Source: Chaetoderma sp. LZ-2023a (taxonomy: Eukaryota > Mollusca > Caudofoveata > Chaetodermatida > Chaetodermatidae). From it: a DNA stretch of 64,000 bases. The notes under the pieces are model-generated. The model did no database searches. It was not told the DNA's origin and saw only the letters and a program-made list of their open reading frames with translations. Made by a program: the position numbers and the translations under genes. Positions 54,716-64,000 of the stretch are shown here, one piece after another; the stretch's first letter is position 1; each line of letters opens with the position of its first letter. The DNA is taken from positions 190,422,630 to 190,486,629 of the forward strand of contig CM067369.1 in assembly GCA_034401795.1 (NCBI GenBank). The letters are read 5' to 3'.

Positions 54716-54979
54716 ATTGGCACTTCATTATTATTATTCTCCCCATTTTTTCTGAGTTTCATTTGTGTTTCTTTCTGGTTTGAAAATGAGGGCAAGGAAC
54801 GACCATCAATAATTGTATCCCATCAGTATGAGGGAATTGGAGGAGAATTATGGTATAGTTCAAGTTCGTATAAAGAGTGCTGACTGCATACAGGTGTTGC
54901 TATGCGTGGTCACTGACCGCGCCTTTCTAAGATGTGACAATATTGCTGTGAGTGCGCAAGGTTAATTTAAATTGTCTTA

Positions 54980-55069
54980 GACCGTGTTCTCACTAGAGAC
55001 GTAATCAGGAATAATGCCATACTGACGTATGGCGTTATCCCTGATTAACTCTTCAGCGAGAACACGGCC
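54980..55069. mobile_element. F2 MITE, complete, with TTA duplication
   Basis: GACCGTGTTCTCACTAGAGA ... TCTTCAGCGAGAACACGGCC with TTA on both sides (54977-54979 and 55070-55072). The whole 90 bp is a palindrome with CATACTGACGTATG at its centre. TTA/TAA duplications and a GGCC-type end suit the PIF/Harbinger superfamily. Confidence 0.85.
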
Positions 55070-55244
55070 TTAAAGTGTACCACAAACAAGCCAAGAGTCA
55101 AGATACCTTTATGCTCTCAGGCTACAACTGTAGCATATGAGGTGTGCTTTACATTTATACAATTGACGGTAGAGATATATGTGCATTATACGTGATATAG
55201 AGATCCATAATAAGTTATAGTTAAGTATTATTTTCTCGACAATA

Positions 55245-55261
55245 TATTATTATTATTATTA

Positions 55262-55340
<79 letters not shown>
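55245..55340. repeat. (ATT)n microsatellite
   Basis: About 30 ATT units with one early interruption. Confidence 0.95.
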
Positions 55341-55392
55341 GCATTGGCAATGATCTAAAACATGCAACATAGTAGCAGTTGTTGTATTGGTT

Positions 55393-55439
<47 letters not shown>

Positions 55440-55563
55440 CGAAGAAGAAGTAGTAGTAGTACTAGTAGTAGTAGTAGTAGTAGTAGTAGCAGTAGTATTA
55501 TTAGCAGCAGCAGCAGCAGCGGTAGTAGTAGTAGTAGTAGTGGTAGTGGTAGTAGTAGTAGTG

Positions 55564-55607
<44 letters not shown>

Positions 55608-55620
55608 TGTTGTATTAGTT

Positions 55621-55698
<78 letters not shown>

Positions 55699-55810
55699 TA
55701 GCAATTCAGATGTTGTTGTTGTTGTTGTTGTTGTTGCTGCTGTTGTTATTATTATTGTTGTTGTTGTTGTTATTGTTGTTGTTGCTTTTGTCGTCGTCGT
55801 CGTCGTCATC
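55393..55810. repeat. (GTA)n, (GTT)n and (GTC)n compound microsatellite
   Basis: About 300 bp of mostly GTA/AGT units with GAA, GCA and GGT variants, then GTT units from 55711 and GTC units at 55787-55807. Open frames through it (poly-Ser, poly-Val, poly-Leu) are artefacts. Confidence 0.95.
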
Positions 55811-55833
55811 ATCGTTGTCATGTGCTTGCTTGA

Positions 55834-56349
55834 TTACATATCTTTTATTTTGTTTTTAACTCTGAACAAGTATCTGTTCTTTTTCTTGGAATGCAATAAA
55901 AGTTTACATAATCGATTTAAAACAGGTTCGTTGCATAATTGGAATAGACCTTTAATTTTGTCTTCTGTATAGTTTCTTTTATAATAGTCAGGTACAAATT
56001 TCATCCTTTCTGTTTCATGTCTCGGGCATATGAAGAGGAATTGTATTTCATCTTCTACGACATTACATAGTTCGCATACGCTCTCCATTCTATCGATTCC
56101 CACCTAGCGTTTGGCTTCTATTGCTAAGTGATGGTTGAGTGTTCTGAAATGGCATAGTATTAGCACTTCTCTGGTGTCTAATTTCTTTAGGTATGTTTCA
56201 AATTTAAATTCCTGTTTTATTAGTGCGTAAAATGTCAACCTATTTGAAACGTTGATGTAATATTCCCACTTGTCCATAAATATATTCTCTAAGCATTGTC
56301 TGGTTCGTTTGATAAGTTCCTTCTGGTTAATATCTTCTAAGCTAAACAC
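55834..56349 (-). pseudogene. LINE C-terminal fragment with zinc cluster
   Basis: The minus-strand frame has LKKLDTREVLILCHFRTLNH, then one TAG (56104-56106), then ESVCELCNVVEDEIQFLFIC and PRHETERMKF. The C-x2-C...C/H cluster and its setting match the C-terminal fragment at 43.2-43.4 kb. No RT is present. It is a truncated copy of a related LINE. Confidence 0.75.
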
Positions 56350-56651
56350 GTTACCTTGTCCCGTTGAGTCACGAACAATTTAAATATTATTTATCCATTT
56401 GATCTGTGTATTATTTGTTTGCATATATACTCTATATCGATGTAAAAGCGACACCCCGCATTAATCAAGTGAAGTGAACATCTACCCATAGAAAATATTG
56501 ATGGCAAATCTGGCCGCCTTCTCTCCGGAAATATGGTTGTATTGGGCTTCTCTCGTCTAGGCAATTTTGGAATGCTGCAATGCGTGGTCTGGTGACCGCT
56601 CTTTTACTGTAAAACGTCTGATAAAGTAATATATTATCATGATTGGATGAA
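56350..56651. other. Gene-free stretch
   Basis: Nothing recognised. Confidence 0.4.
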
Positions 56652-57002
56652 TCCACTTTGAGCTATTCCCCACCCATCTCTAGCTACTTACCGCCCACGG
56701 TTTTCCCTTGGCGAGGTAGAGCGAACCCTGAAATCCCTTGAACTAAATTTCTAAAAGACTATACAGGTAAGCTGTTGAATACTTTGAAACTAATTTGATT
56801 GGGCGCTGTTGCTGCTTATCACCCAGTCAAATTAGTTTCAAACTATTCAACAGAATGTCTATTAAAGCGTAAACACCTCCAATTCGTACAACCGACGGAC
56901 GTTTATAAGTTCATGACGGACTTAACTACGCCATTCATTACGTATTTAATTGTGACGTCAGCCTACATGTTACAAAATAGACTGTGATGTCATATGCTTG
57001 AG
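56652..57002 (+). mobile_element. F1 hairpin MITE, copy 13 (diverged)
   Basis: GAGCTATTCCCCACCCATCT, CAGGTAAGCTGTTGAATACT and a slightly shortened stem (centre GCGCTGTTGCTGCTTATCAC). The CRE arm has decayed: ATTGTGACGTCAGCCTACAT and CTGTGATGTCATATGCTTGA. Confidence 0.8.
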
Positions 57003-57157
57003 TTGTCTATTGGGTTCATCATTTACATGCTGCTGAATATTTGTATGGCGATTCGTGTAATATTGCTATCCTATCAGTGCCTGGCATATTCAAAATCAGT
57101 AAAGGGCTGAGCGAACGGCGAATCACAGAAAATGGAAGGCACAAGGATGATGACTAA

Positions 57158-57262
57158 GACCGTGTTCTCACTGGATAGAAAGGCCGTGTTCTCACTAGAG
57201 ACTTAACCGGCTTAACGCAATATTGAGGTATTCCCTATTAACTCTCCAGTGAGAACCGGGCC
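57158..57262. mobile_element. F2 MITE with a duplicated end
   Basis: GACCGTGTTCTCACTGGATA (57158) precedes the main copy, GGCCGTGTTCTCACTAGAGA (57182) ... CAGTGAGAACCGGGCC (57262). TAA flanks the whole unit on both sides, so the duplicated end was probably present before insertion. Confidence 0.75.
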
Positions 57263-57640
57263 TAAGGCCCGCTTTCCATGTAAGCGTCTCTGCTCATGGA
57301 TTTGTCTATTTCCATGCGGGCGAGTTTACCAGCGAATCCGGCTGTTTTCCTAGCATAGGCAAGCGAATTTCGGGCTCTAGTTCTGCATATTTTTTTTTAT
57401 CAGTTTTTGCTTTCCTACACACTACATGTGCCATGTCGCAAAAGTGCAAAGGCCAGTTCCTGAAGCTGCGCTTTCAAAAACAGGAGCGGTTAATTGATCT
57501 GGTAGAACAATATCTGCACCCAAAATCCTTGCTCTCTTTTTTGGTTTGTCAATTGCATCATACGAATGTGAGTTCTTTGTCTCTTGTGCAAATAATACAA
57601 AAGAAAATGGCTGTTGCATGGTATCATTATTATATTTACA
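57263..57640. other. Gene-free stretch
   Basis: A short run CCGCTTTCCATGTAAGCGTC and AATCCGGCTG; nothing recognised. Confidence 0.35.
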
Positions 57641-57808
57641 TTGCGCCCAGTTAAATTAGTTTCGAAATATTCAACAGCATACCTGTATAGTTTTCTGGAA
57701 ATTGATAGTCATTTAGAGTTCATTGATCGATCGATCCCAAAACGAGCGAGGTGAGGGTGGAGCTTGGCCAGAGATGGGCGGGGCATAGTTAAACCCGGAA
57801 AGGTAAAT
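57641..57808 (-). mobile_element. F1 MITE, GC-box half only
   Basis: Half stem (GCGCCCAGTTAAATTAGTTT), ACCTGTATAGTTTTCTGGAA, GATCGATCGATCCCAAAACG and GGGCGGGGCATAGTTAAACC, ending CGGAAAGGTAAATT. Confidence 0.8.
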
Positions 57809-58065
57809 TACTTGTTACAAATGTAGTTGCGTCATTCCTTCTGAGCATGTGCACTAGTGAGCCATTTTCGGCTACTGTATCAAGTGAGCACGTGTGGGCT
57901 AATCTGAAAAGTGGAAAGCGGATGCAATTACACCCAAATCTACGGTCTGGCATAGAAAATATTTGGATTAGGCAAACCAAAGCTAGTTAATTTAATTCAG
58001 AATCATTCAACAGAATCCAGATTGTGTGGGTGGGCTTAAATTGATATTTTATGAATTACTTAATA

Positions 58066-58067
<2 letters not shown>

Positions 58068-58130
<63 letters not shown>
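58068..58130. repeat. (ATT)n microsatellite
   Basis: About 21 perfect ATT units. Confidence 0.95.
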
Positions 58131-58132
<2 letters not shown>

Positions 58133-58164
58133 ATTGGAAGCCACCAGACACCAATTTCAATGAG

Positions 58165-58404
58165 CAATAAGTCTGGACCTGCTAAATATTTTGAAAACAA
58201 TTTATCTGAATGTTTTGCTGACTCAGCTACCAACAACTATCAGTCAAAATGCTTTCAAAATATTCAACATATCCTGGGTTAAACCCCATGGAGAATGTCG
58301 TCTGAAGAAATTCAACAAACAGACCTCACTGGAAATTTAACAGGCGTACCGCAATAGTGAAGTATGGCGTTATTCCCGATTGACTCTCTAGTAAGAACAC
58401 GGCC
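58165..58404. repeat. Stand-alone hairpin module and an F2 MITE
   Basis: Module at 58178-58268: AAATATTTTGAAAACAATTT ... CAAAATGCTTTCAAAATATT, with no F1 arms. An F2 copy with a truncated left end lies at 58322-58404 (right end GTAAGAACACGGCC). Confidence 0.65.
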
Positions 58405-58524
58405 TATGACAATTAACACCGAAATGATTATATCCAAAATTTGTTTTCAAAATGCTTATAGCTGGGCTTCTATTTAACGCCAACATCTAAGAGTTTAATA
58501 CGTAGTTATTGACCCACGATTCTC

Positions 58525-58852
58525 CCGTATTGGGATCGATCTCCGAACGCCCTAACTATCACTTTCCAGAACTATACAGGTAAGCTGTTTAATATTTTGA
58601 AACTAATTTGACATGGTGCTGTTGCTGCCATACAGCTACATCGTCCAGTCAAATTATTTTCCAAATATTCAACAGAATGTATAATATGTAGTAAATATAT
58701 TACATATAAGGCAATTCGTACGTGGTGGACTATTAAGCGTTAAAGACGGGGTAAATCGAGTTATTCATGTTGTAATTGATTATGACGGCGCCTTACACAT
58801 CACGTAGTTGATTATGACGCATGATGGATGGATAAACTGGAACGGTCCATTG
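58525..58852 (+). mobile_element. F1 hairpin MITE, copy 14 (outer GC-box end lost)
   Basis: It starts at TATTGGGATCGATCTCCGAA, followed by CAGGTAAGCTGTTTAATATT and the stem. Its CRE arm is eroded (GATTATGACGGCGCCTTACA, CACGTAGTTGATTATGACG). It ends AAACTGGAACGGTCCATT. Confidence 0.8.
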
Positions 58853-59805
58853 CATGGAATATCATAATTTGATTACATTTTGACTGTGCGTCAGTTGAGC
58901 ATGTTGGTGCGGTTATGGGTGTTTGTAGATCCATTTGTACTGCGTTTGTGTGGCGTGCCATGTGGCTATGCGCAAAATTGGCATGGAAAAAGATGAATTT
59001 CACGAAATCGATAGCAACAAACAAATATTGATTAAGCCCATTAGTAGTCAATTGTGAAAAACATCAGGTGATACTGATGTATAGATAGTGTCAAGACAAG
59101 CCAAGAAGCCCCACATATTCAGTTCACTGTCCAGGGGAAGACACCGATTTATTAATTGATTTCCATTAAATGAATACAGAAAACAAAGCCTTATACTTTC
59201 GTCCACACAATCAGTTAAAATCTCATATTCGGGCTTATGCATCAATTGTCTATACTATGTTTGTGTAACGAGGTAGGCTCTCAACTACACGTGTTCACCG
59301 GTTGCGATGCCACGTCATGACTCACGCATCCTTGGATTTTGGATGAAATTTGACCTTTCATAGCCCGTGTAAACGACGATTCTACCATGAAATCATGTGC
59401 AAATGTATTAACGTTATATGACAAGACAGGTAGCATCATTGAGTCCTCGGAAAACCAAGATATGGCCATCCTGTTTGATTGAAAATATATATGCTTGCAT
59501 CATTGCACTATTATCTATTCAGCAAGATATTGTTTGCTTGGAAATTGTTTGTTACACCCGATCGTCTCAAGCCAGCTGTATCTTCTACCAATCTCCACTG
59601 ACTCAGAGTTTATCAGCAGATCATATTCTGGTTTGGAAAGCAAAGTGACCTGGAAACCGTTCACCTGCTTACAATACACACCCTTGTTGTAGTCTGTCTT
59701 ATGGCGTGTGCGGGACATACCACCATAAATCACGTGGCAATCCAGAGAGCGATTCTATCGAGGATCAAGCATGTAGTAAATTTCCAGCTGCCATGTTTTC
59801 ATTAC
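58853..59805. other. Gene-free stretch
   Basis: Frames near 59048-59245 and 59515-59733 (minus) both contain KPEY followed by E/D-I/L-L. This may reflect a decayed repeat, but no family is recognised. Confidence 0.35.
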
Positions 59806-59809
59806 TTAA

Positions 59810-60155
59810 AGGTGTATATTCACAGCAAACTGTTTTAAAATGAAATTCTTCAAATTGTATACTTTTAGAGGCTTTTAAATTGTGTACCTATATGTAATGA
59901 AACGAAATAAATCGTATCATATGATAGTTTCATTCGGTATAAATTAATATAATATTTTAGCTGTGAGTTTGAAATAGGCACTCGTGTCTCTAATTCAATT
60001 TTATAACTTAAAAAGAAATTTATTTATGTGAAATGAAATCATTATATGTTAAGATTGATTTCGTTTCCCTACAGCGTGGCACATAATTTTAGCCTCTAAA
60101 AGTATATAATTCTTAACACTTTTATTTTGAAGCATTTTGGTGTGAATATGCACCT
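59810..60155. mobile_element. F4 MITE with TTAA target duplication
   Basis: TIRs of about 85 bp, imperfect: AGGTGTATATTCACAGCAAA ... and, complementary, TTTGGTGTGAATATGCACCT. Both also carry ATACTTTTAGAGGCT. TTAA lies immediately outside each end (59806-59809 and 60156-60159). TTAA duplications occur in the piggyBac and Kolobok superfamilies; no transposase is present to decide between them. Confidence 0.85.
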
Positions 60156-60199
60156 TTAAAAGACTACTCCTCATTAACCCTTTGGTCGATTTCAACCAA

Positions 60200-60260
60200 G
60201 CTTGACTGGAATAACCGAGCCAGTCATTCCAGTGGTAAATTCTAAAACAAATAATAATCC
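60200..60260. mobile_element. F3 end hairpin
   Basis: TTGACTGGAATAACCGAGCC then AGTCATTCCAGTGGTAAATT: two F3 ends facing each other. Confidence 0.65.
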
Positions 60261-60665
60261 TCTATTAGCATGCAAATGGACAAATTTAACAAATTTAGAC
60301 ATTAAAGGGGCAATGCGAAATGATGTATTTGACCTAATTTTTCGCTTCTTGATTGATCTAATTTGAAGGATTGGCCATACCTCATGACACACCACGTCAG
60401 CGCGACAGACGTAATTGGTGCAGATATTGGTTATGCGATAGAAAAACATTCTACATGTAGCTGTTTGACACCACGATTATGATTTATCAAGATGGCCACA
60501 GGTACGATTATTATAAATAACCTTTATCACCATGACGTTTAAACGAGATGACAGGAGGAAGTGGATCCAGTATCTCTACCCACTCTCTTCAAGGTAAAGC
60601 GACGCGGTCGTACTGGTTTTATGGAAGTGAATAATTATTTAGCCATATTCAATAATGGCTGCCGC
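60261..60665. other. Gene-free stretch
   Basis: Nothing recognised. Confidence 0.4.
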
Positions 60666-60865
60666 TTTTTCACATTATTTATTTATTTATTATTTATTTA
60701 TTTATTGCGTAAAACCATACAGTATGGTGTCTGCATGTAGCGCATAAAATATATACAATAAAAAACATAAAACACACACGCATTAACAATATATACACAC
60801 TATAACAGTTAGCATATCTACAAAACAGCAGGATATGTGGAAAGATACAATATATTAAGTTATGG

Positions 60866-61288
60866 TCACAGAGGCGTATCCGAATGCATGGGATCAATAG
60901 TTGTAGAATGCTGTTTTAGCACACATGCATGGACAAAGGGTAGCACCAGTTCAGAGATTTCTGTATCGCCGTTATTGCAGGACATCAGGAACACGAACTT
61001 CTCATCATCAATTAATGATGGGAAGTCGCAAAAACAGCCGAGTGCATTGAAGAGATTCTGTCTTTCATTGTCATAAGCAGAACAATGCAGGATAAAGTGC
61101 TTCTCGTCTTCAATACACTCTGATACGCACATCTTGCATATCCTGCGTTCAAGTGGTACCTTTTGGTGTCTTCCGAGTTCAATCGCCAGGCTGTGTGCAC
61201 TAACTCTAAGTTTCGTGAAATCCTTACGTATTAAGAGATTTCGAGAATTAATCAGATAGTTTTCCATCGCAAAGTTAAGCTTGAACAA
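60866..61288 (-). pseudogene. LINE C-terminus with zinc cluster
   Basis: FTKLRVSAHSLAIELGRHQK, then ERRICKMCVSECIEDEKHFI and LHCSAYDNER: C-x2-C...H...C, the standard ending of CR1/L2/I-type LINE proteins. The reading frame ends about 160 bp before the TAAA tail. Confidence 0.9.
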
Positions 61289-61317
61289 TCCATAAGTGCG
61301 TAGTTTAGCATTTATGC

Positions 61318-61671
61318 TTAGAACGTTATCTTCCCAACGTCTACATATTCGGATTGCATCAAAGGTTTTAACTTCTTAACTTCAGATTCCGTGTGACCAA
61401 CGACCGTGTTATCCCACGTATAGTCGAAACCAAAATAGGTACACAGTTCGCTGATGAAAAAAGGCCAATTACAATTACTCGATATATTAGAATAGGATTC
61501 ACAATACACTTTACGGACTATGGAAGTATCATCTAGTGCACGCAGCCTGTGCCAATATTTAATTGCAAGCGCCAAACAGGATATAAGAAGCGTATGATGA
61601 CCCAATTCGCCGCGGACTGCATCATTGGTTGCATTTCTATGAACACCAAGTATGTATTTACAAAATTTCAT
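61318..61671 (-). pseudogene. LINE post-RT region
   Basis: KYILGVHRNATNDAVRGELG and HHTLLISCLALAIKYWHRL: the usual segment after RT (F....LG..K.T...A...ELG..P). A frameshift separates it from the RT piece, and another precedes the zinc cluster. Confidence 0.85.
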
Positions 61672-61718
61672 AACAACCCTTTCTGCTGGAAGATTGTCGC
61701 AGATTGTTTTAAAGACCT

Positions 61719-62429
61719 TTAAGAAAATATGGGCCCCAAACTTCGCATCCGTACAATAAAATCAATCGCTTGAGGTCCCGTAAATATGTTGGTCCTAACG
61801 TTAAATTGCCTTAGTTTAAAAATGGCTTTAGTTGCTTGCTCGCAAAGGCGTTCGCACGCTAGTTTAAAGTTACCAGAAGCAACAAATGCTATACCCAGGT
61901 AGCAATAAGTCTGGACTATTTCAATAAGGTTACCATTGTATGTAAACGAATACTTATTTAATAGTTTACCACCTTTATTGAAAATGAGTACCTTAGTTTT
62001 TGCAAAATTAACCACCGGGCCCCATGTATCACAATATGCACTTAGATTATTGAGTGCAGTTTGGAGCCCGGTATGTGATTTAGACAGTAATACAAGGTCG
62101 TCAGCGTACATGAGGCAATTGGTAGTTTTGTTATCTAGCGCGACTGGGTCACACTGCTCAGTAAAAATGTTGGACAGGTCACGAATATACATATTAAATA
62201 AAAGTGGGCTTAATACACAACCCTGTTTAAGCCCAACACTAGACGTGAAATGATTACTGTGGTAATTTTGAAGTTTTATTGAATATGAAACTCCGGAATA
62301 CATGCTCTGTAGTGTATTTAAAAAGTTACCACCTATTCCGGATAATTGTAATTTATATAAGAGAGCGCTCCTGGAGACAGATTTAAAATCCACGAAACAG
62401 CAAAATAAATATTGTTTAAAAAAAGCCAT
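61719..62429 (-). pseudogene. LINE RT palm and thumb
   Basis: 236 codons: CCFVDFKSVSRSALLYKLQL (motif A with the usual KAFD part shortened to a few residues), SVGLKQGCVLSPLLFNMYIR (LRQGCPLSP motif), LMYADDLVLLSKSHTGLQTA with YADD at 62097-62108, VNFAKTKVLIFNKG and YCYLGI. The deletion after the motif A Asp would probably abolish activity. Confidence 0.9.
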
Positions 62430-62453
62430 TGAGCACCTATAAACGGCAGCCAG

Positions 62454-62552
62454 GCTTTATGCTCCCAAAGGGAGTTGAGATGGTGCAGGAATGAAAAAGG
62501 CTCAATGACCAGGGGTGTTAAGTCGTAAAGTGGGCTGAGCACGCAAATGGAA
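62454..62552 (+). repeat. SINE body copy
   Basis: CTCCCAAAGGGAGTTGAGAT, then GGAATGAAAAAGG, CAATGACCAGGGG and GAGCACGCAAATGGA. It matches the body of the minus-strand SINE at 63115-63286 but lacks the tRNA-like head. Confidence 0.75.
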
Positions 62553-62630
62553 GCAGATTATAAAACCATGCCCTATACCTATATACCTATTATTAATGAA
62601 GGAGTCAAGTTTTGGCCATGCCCCGTGGAT

Positions 62631-62747
62631 GTATGTATGGGTGGGTGGGTTGATGGGTGGATGGGTGAATGGGTGGATGGACGGATGGACGGATGGACGG
62701 ATGGACGGATGGACGGATGGACGGATGGACGGATGGACGGATGGACG

Positions 62748-62750
<3 letters not shown>
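62631..62750. repeat. (GGTGGAT)/(ATGGACGG)n tandem repeat
   Basis: Mixed GGGTGGAT units followed by about nine perfect 8-bp ATGGACGG units. Confidence 0.95.
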
Positions 62751-62792
<42 letters not shown>

Positions 62793-62809
62793 CTAGCTAG
62801 CTAGCTAGC

Positions 62810-62895
<86 letters not shown>

Positions 62896-63023
62896 CATAG
62901 ATAGATAGATACATAGATAGATAGATAGATAGATACATAGATACATAGATAGATAGATACATAAATAGATACATAAATAGATACATAAATAGATACATAA
63001 ATAGATACATAAATAGATAGATG

Positions 63024-63096
<73 letters not shown>
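62748..63096. repeat. (GATA)n microsatellite, ~350 bp
   Basis: Almost uninterrupted GATA/AGAT units, with a GCTA block at 62792-62812 and ACAT/AAAT variants at 62893-63020. It lies between two inverted SINE copies. Confidence 0.95.
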
Positions 63097-63114
63097 TGTA
63101 TTTTTCTTGAGCAG

Positions 63115-63286
63115 AACTCCATTCTATTGCATGCTCTAAGTGCTGTACAATCTTATCCCCTGGTCATTGGTCCATTTTCATTCCCGCGCAATCTCAACTC
63201 CTTTAGGGAGCGAATAGGCCGAGAATCGATCCCGCGACATTAGACTCACGAGGTCGACTCCCTAAACACTCGGCCACTATGTACCA
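63115..63286 (-). repeat. tRNA-headed SINE
   Basis: The minus strand starts near TAGTGGCCGAGTGTTTAGGG, which matches an A box (tRNA-Ser/Leu type TGGCCGAGTGG). It has GCGGGATCGATTCTCGGCC with a B-box-like GGATCGATTCT. Then comes the body CTCCCTAAAGGAGTTGAGAT ... CAATGACCAGGGG ... GCATGCAATAGAATGGAG, shared with 62454-62552. The A box to B box distance fits a tRNA head. RNA polymerase III would transcribe it if active; the family is not named from memory. Confidence 0.75.
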
Positions 63287-63584
63287 TATTGCATTATTCC
63301 ACCGTTGACGCCATTTGAATCCATCTATAGTATGGGTGATATGTCAAAAGCATTGGATAACAACTACTATACACGAAAACAAATACAGAATGCTGTGCTC
63401 TTAGAGAATTTAAATTAAAAACAAAATATCGCAGAAAAACTAGCGTCTTTGTCAGTTTTAGAACGATATCTACACGTACAGGGCAACCGGTGAGGGAATA
63501 AGCCTGGTAAAATGACAACAGGCAGGTCCTAAAACTGAATACCTCTAAATCTTGTATCAAAGAGGAAACGGAAAATAAATCTAA
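63287..63584. other. Gene-free stretch
   Basis: Nothing recognised. Confidence 0.4.
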
Positions 63585-63674
63585 GGCCGTGTTCTCACTA
63601 GAGTGTTAATCAGGAATAACTCCATACTGACGTATGGCGTTATTCCTGGTTAAGTGTCTAGTGAGAACACGGTC
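63585..63674. mobile_element. F2 MITE, complete, with TAA duplication
   Basis: GGCCGTGTTCTCACTAGAGT ... GTCTAGTGAGAACACGGTC with TAA on both sides (63582-63584 and 63675-63677). It is a near-perfect palindrome with CCATACTGACGTATGG at its centre. This is the best example of the family here. Confidence 0.9.
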
Positions 63675-63815
63675 TAATTCTCAAATACTACCTTACCTAT
63701 TGTCTGCCGTTAGGCTGGGTGCAGGGTGTGATGTAAGAACCGTTACATTTCATAATTCCCTCGGGGGTGGGGGTGGGAGGATCTCCAGAAGAACCGTTAG
63801 CCTTGGTTTTGACAA

Positions 63816-63946
63816 CCCCACACACCTACACGCACGCACGCACGCACGCACACACGCACACACGCACGCACGCACGCACGCACGCACGCATCCACCCACC
63901 CACCCACCCATCCACCCACCCACACACACACCCACTCAACCCACCA

Positions 63947-63977
<31 letters not shown>
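63816..63977. repeat. (CACG)n, (CCAC)n and (CA)n compound repeat
   Basis: CGCACGCACG units, then CCACCCAT units, then CA dinucleotides near the right edge. Confidence 0.95.
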
Positions 63978-64000
63978 AATAAAAAAAATTACGACCTTTT

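Larger units (their letters stand above)
60666..62429 (-). mobile_element. 5'-truncated LINE with TAAA-type tail
   Basis: The minus-strand order is RT palm, C-terminal region with a zinc cluster and 3' UTR, then a TAAATAAATAAT-type simple tail (60674-60706). The tail position just after the coding end marks a true 3' terminus. The 5' part, including endonuclease and RT fingers, is absent. Three pieces lie in different frames. Confidence 0.85.

Noticed and set aside
55362..55859. Poly-Ser, poly-Val and poly-Leu frames
   Set aside because: Produced by the GTA/GTT/GTC microsatellite in each phase.
62674..63096. Possible CRISPR-like array
   Set aside because: The units are 4 or 8 bp with no spacers, and the sequence is eukaryotic.
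62801..63122. Tyr/Leu/Ser-Ile repeat frames on the minus strand
   Set aside because: GATA microsatellite artefact.
63200..63286. Genuine tRNA-Ser gene
   Set aside because: A and B boxes are present, but the acceptor and anticodon stems do not pair convincingly and the sequence runs into a body shared with another copy, so a SINE fits better.

Overview
This is a repeat-dominated piece of a eukaryotic, almost certainly animal, nuclear genome. I see no bacterial gene layout, no operons, no CRISPR array and no convincing single-copy host gene. Almost every supportable coding stretch belongs to a transposable element, and most are broken. The mix (Tc1-type DNA transposons, a Ty3/Gypsy element, a Tx1-like LINE, other LINEs, a tRNA-headed SINE, many hairpin MITEs and long trinucleotide or tetranucleotide arrays) suits a marine invertebrate such as a lophotrochozoan or an invertebrate deuterostome. 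The species cannot be named from the sequence alone.

Layout. 0-9 kb: purine-rich repeat, several copies of a hairpin MITE family (called F1 here), and a fragment of an unnamed protein family with a TGCD...GIGK motif. 9.35-19.24 kb: a degraded Ty3/Gypsy LTR retrotransposon on the minus strand, with two LTR-like direct repeats, a CCHC gag remnant, protease, RT, RNase H, integrase and a GPY/F-like tail. It also has an unusually long 3' region of about 4.7 kb between pol and the 3' LTR. 19.3-24 kb: F1 copies, another fragment of the TGCD-type family and a microsatellite. 24.2-32.1 kb: a cluster of Tc1-type elements. Two near-identical full-length copies (family B) lie in opposite orientation, each with an intact 341-codon DD34E transposase. 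Beside them are one frameshifted copy and one internally deleted copy of a second family (A). A ~310-bp inverted repeat brackets most of this cluster. 32-39.6 kb: F1 copies, hairpin modules and microsatellites. 39.7-43.5 kb: two fragments of one LINE type on the plus strand, separated by a hairpin element of family F3. 43.5-45.6 kb: microsatellites and two different ~150-bp tandem repeats. 46.0-49.5 kb: a Tx1-like LINE on the minus strand with two zinc knuckles and an RT but no endonuclease. 49.5-60.6 kb: mostly MITEs of four families (F1-F4), simple repeats and a LINE C-terminal fragment. 60.7-62.4 kb: another LINE on the minus strand with a TAAA-type tail. 62.4-63.3 kb: two inverted SINE copies around a GATA microsatellite.

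The most notable signal is family F1 and its central module. About 18 copies share one end rich in GC-box-like sequence, another end carrying up to four CRE-like TGACGTCA sites, and a central near-perfect hairpin. The same hairpin core also occurs alone and, in a diverged form, inside family F3, whose ends differ. The genes here do not form a pathway; their relation is nesting and co-mobilisation. All statements about protein families rest on motif recognition by eye; no database search was run.
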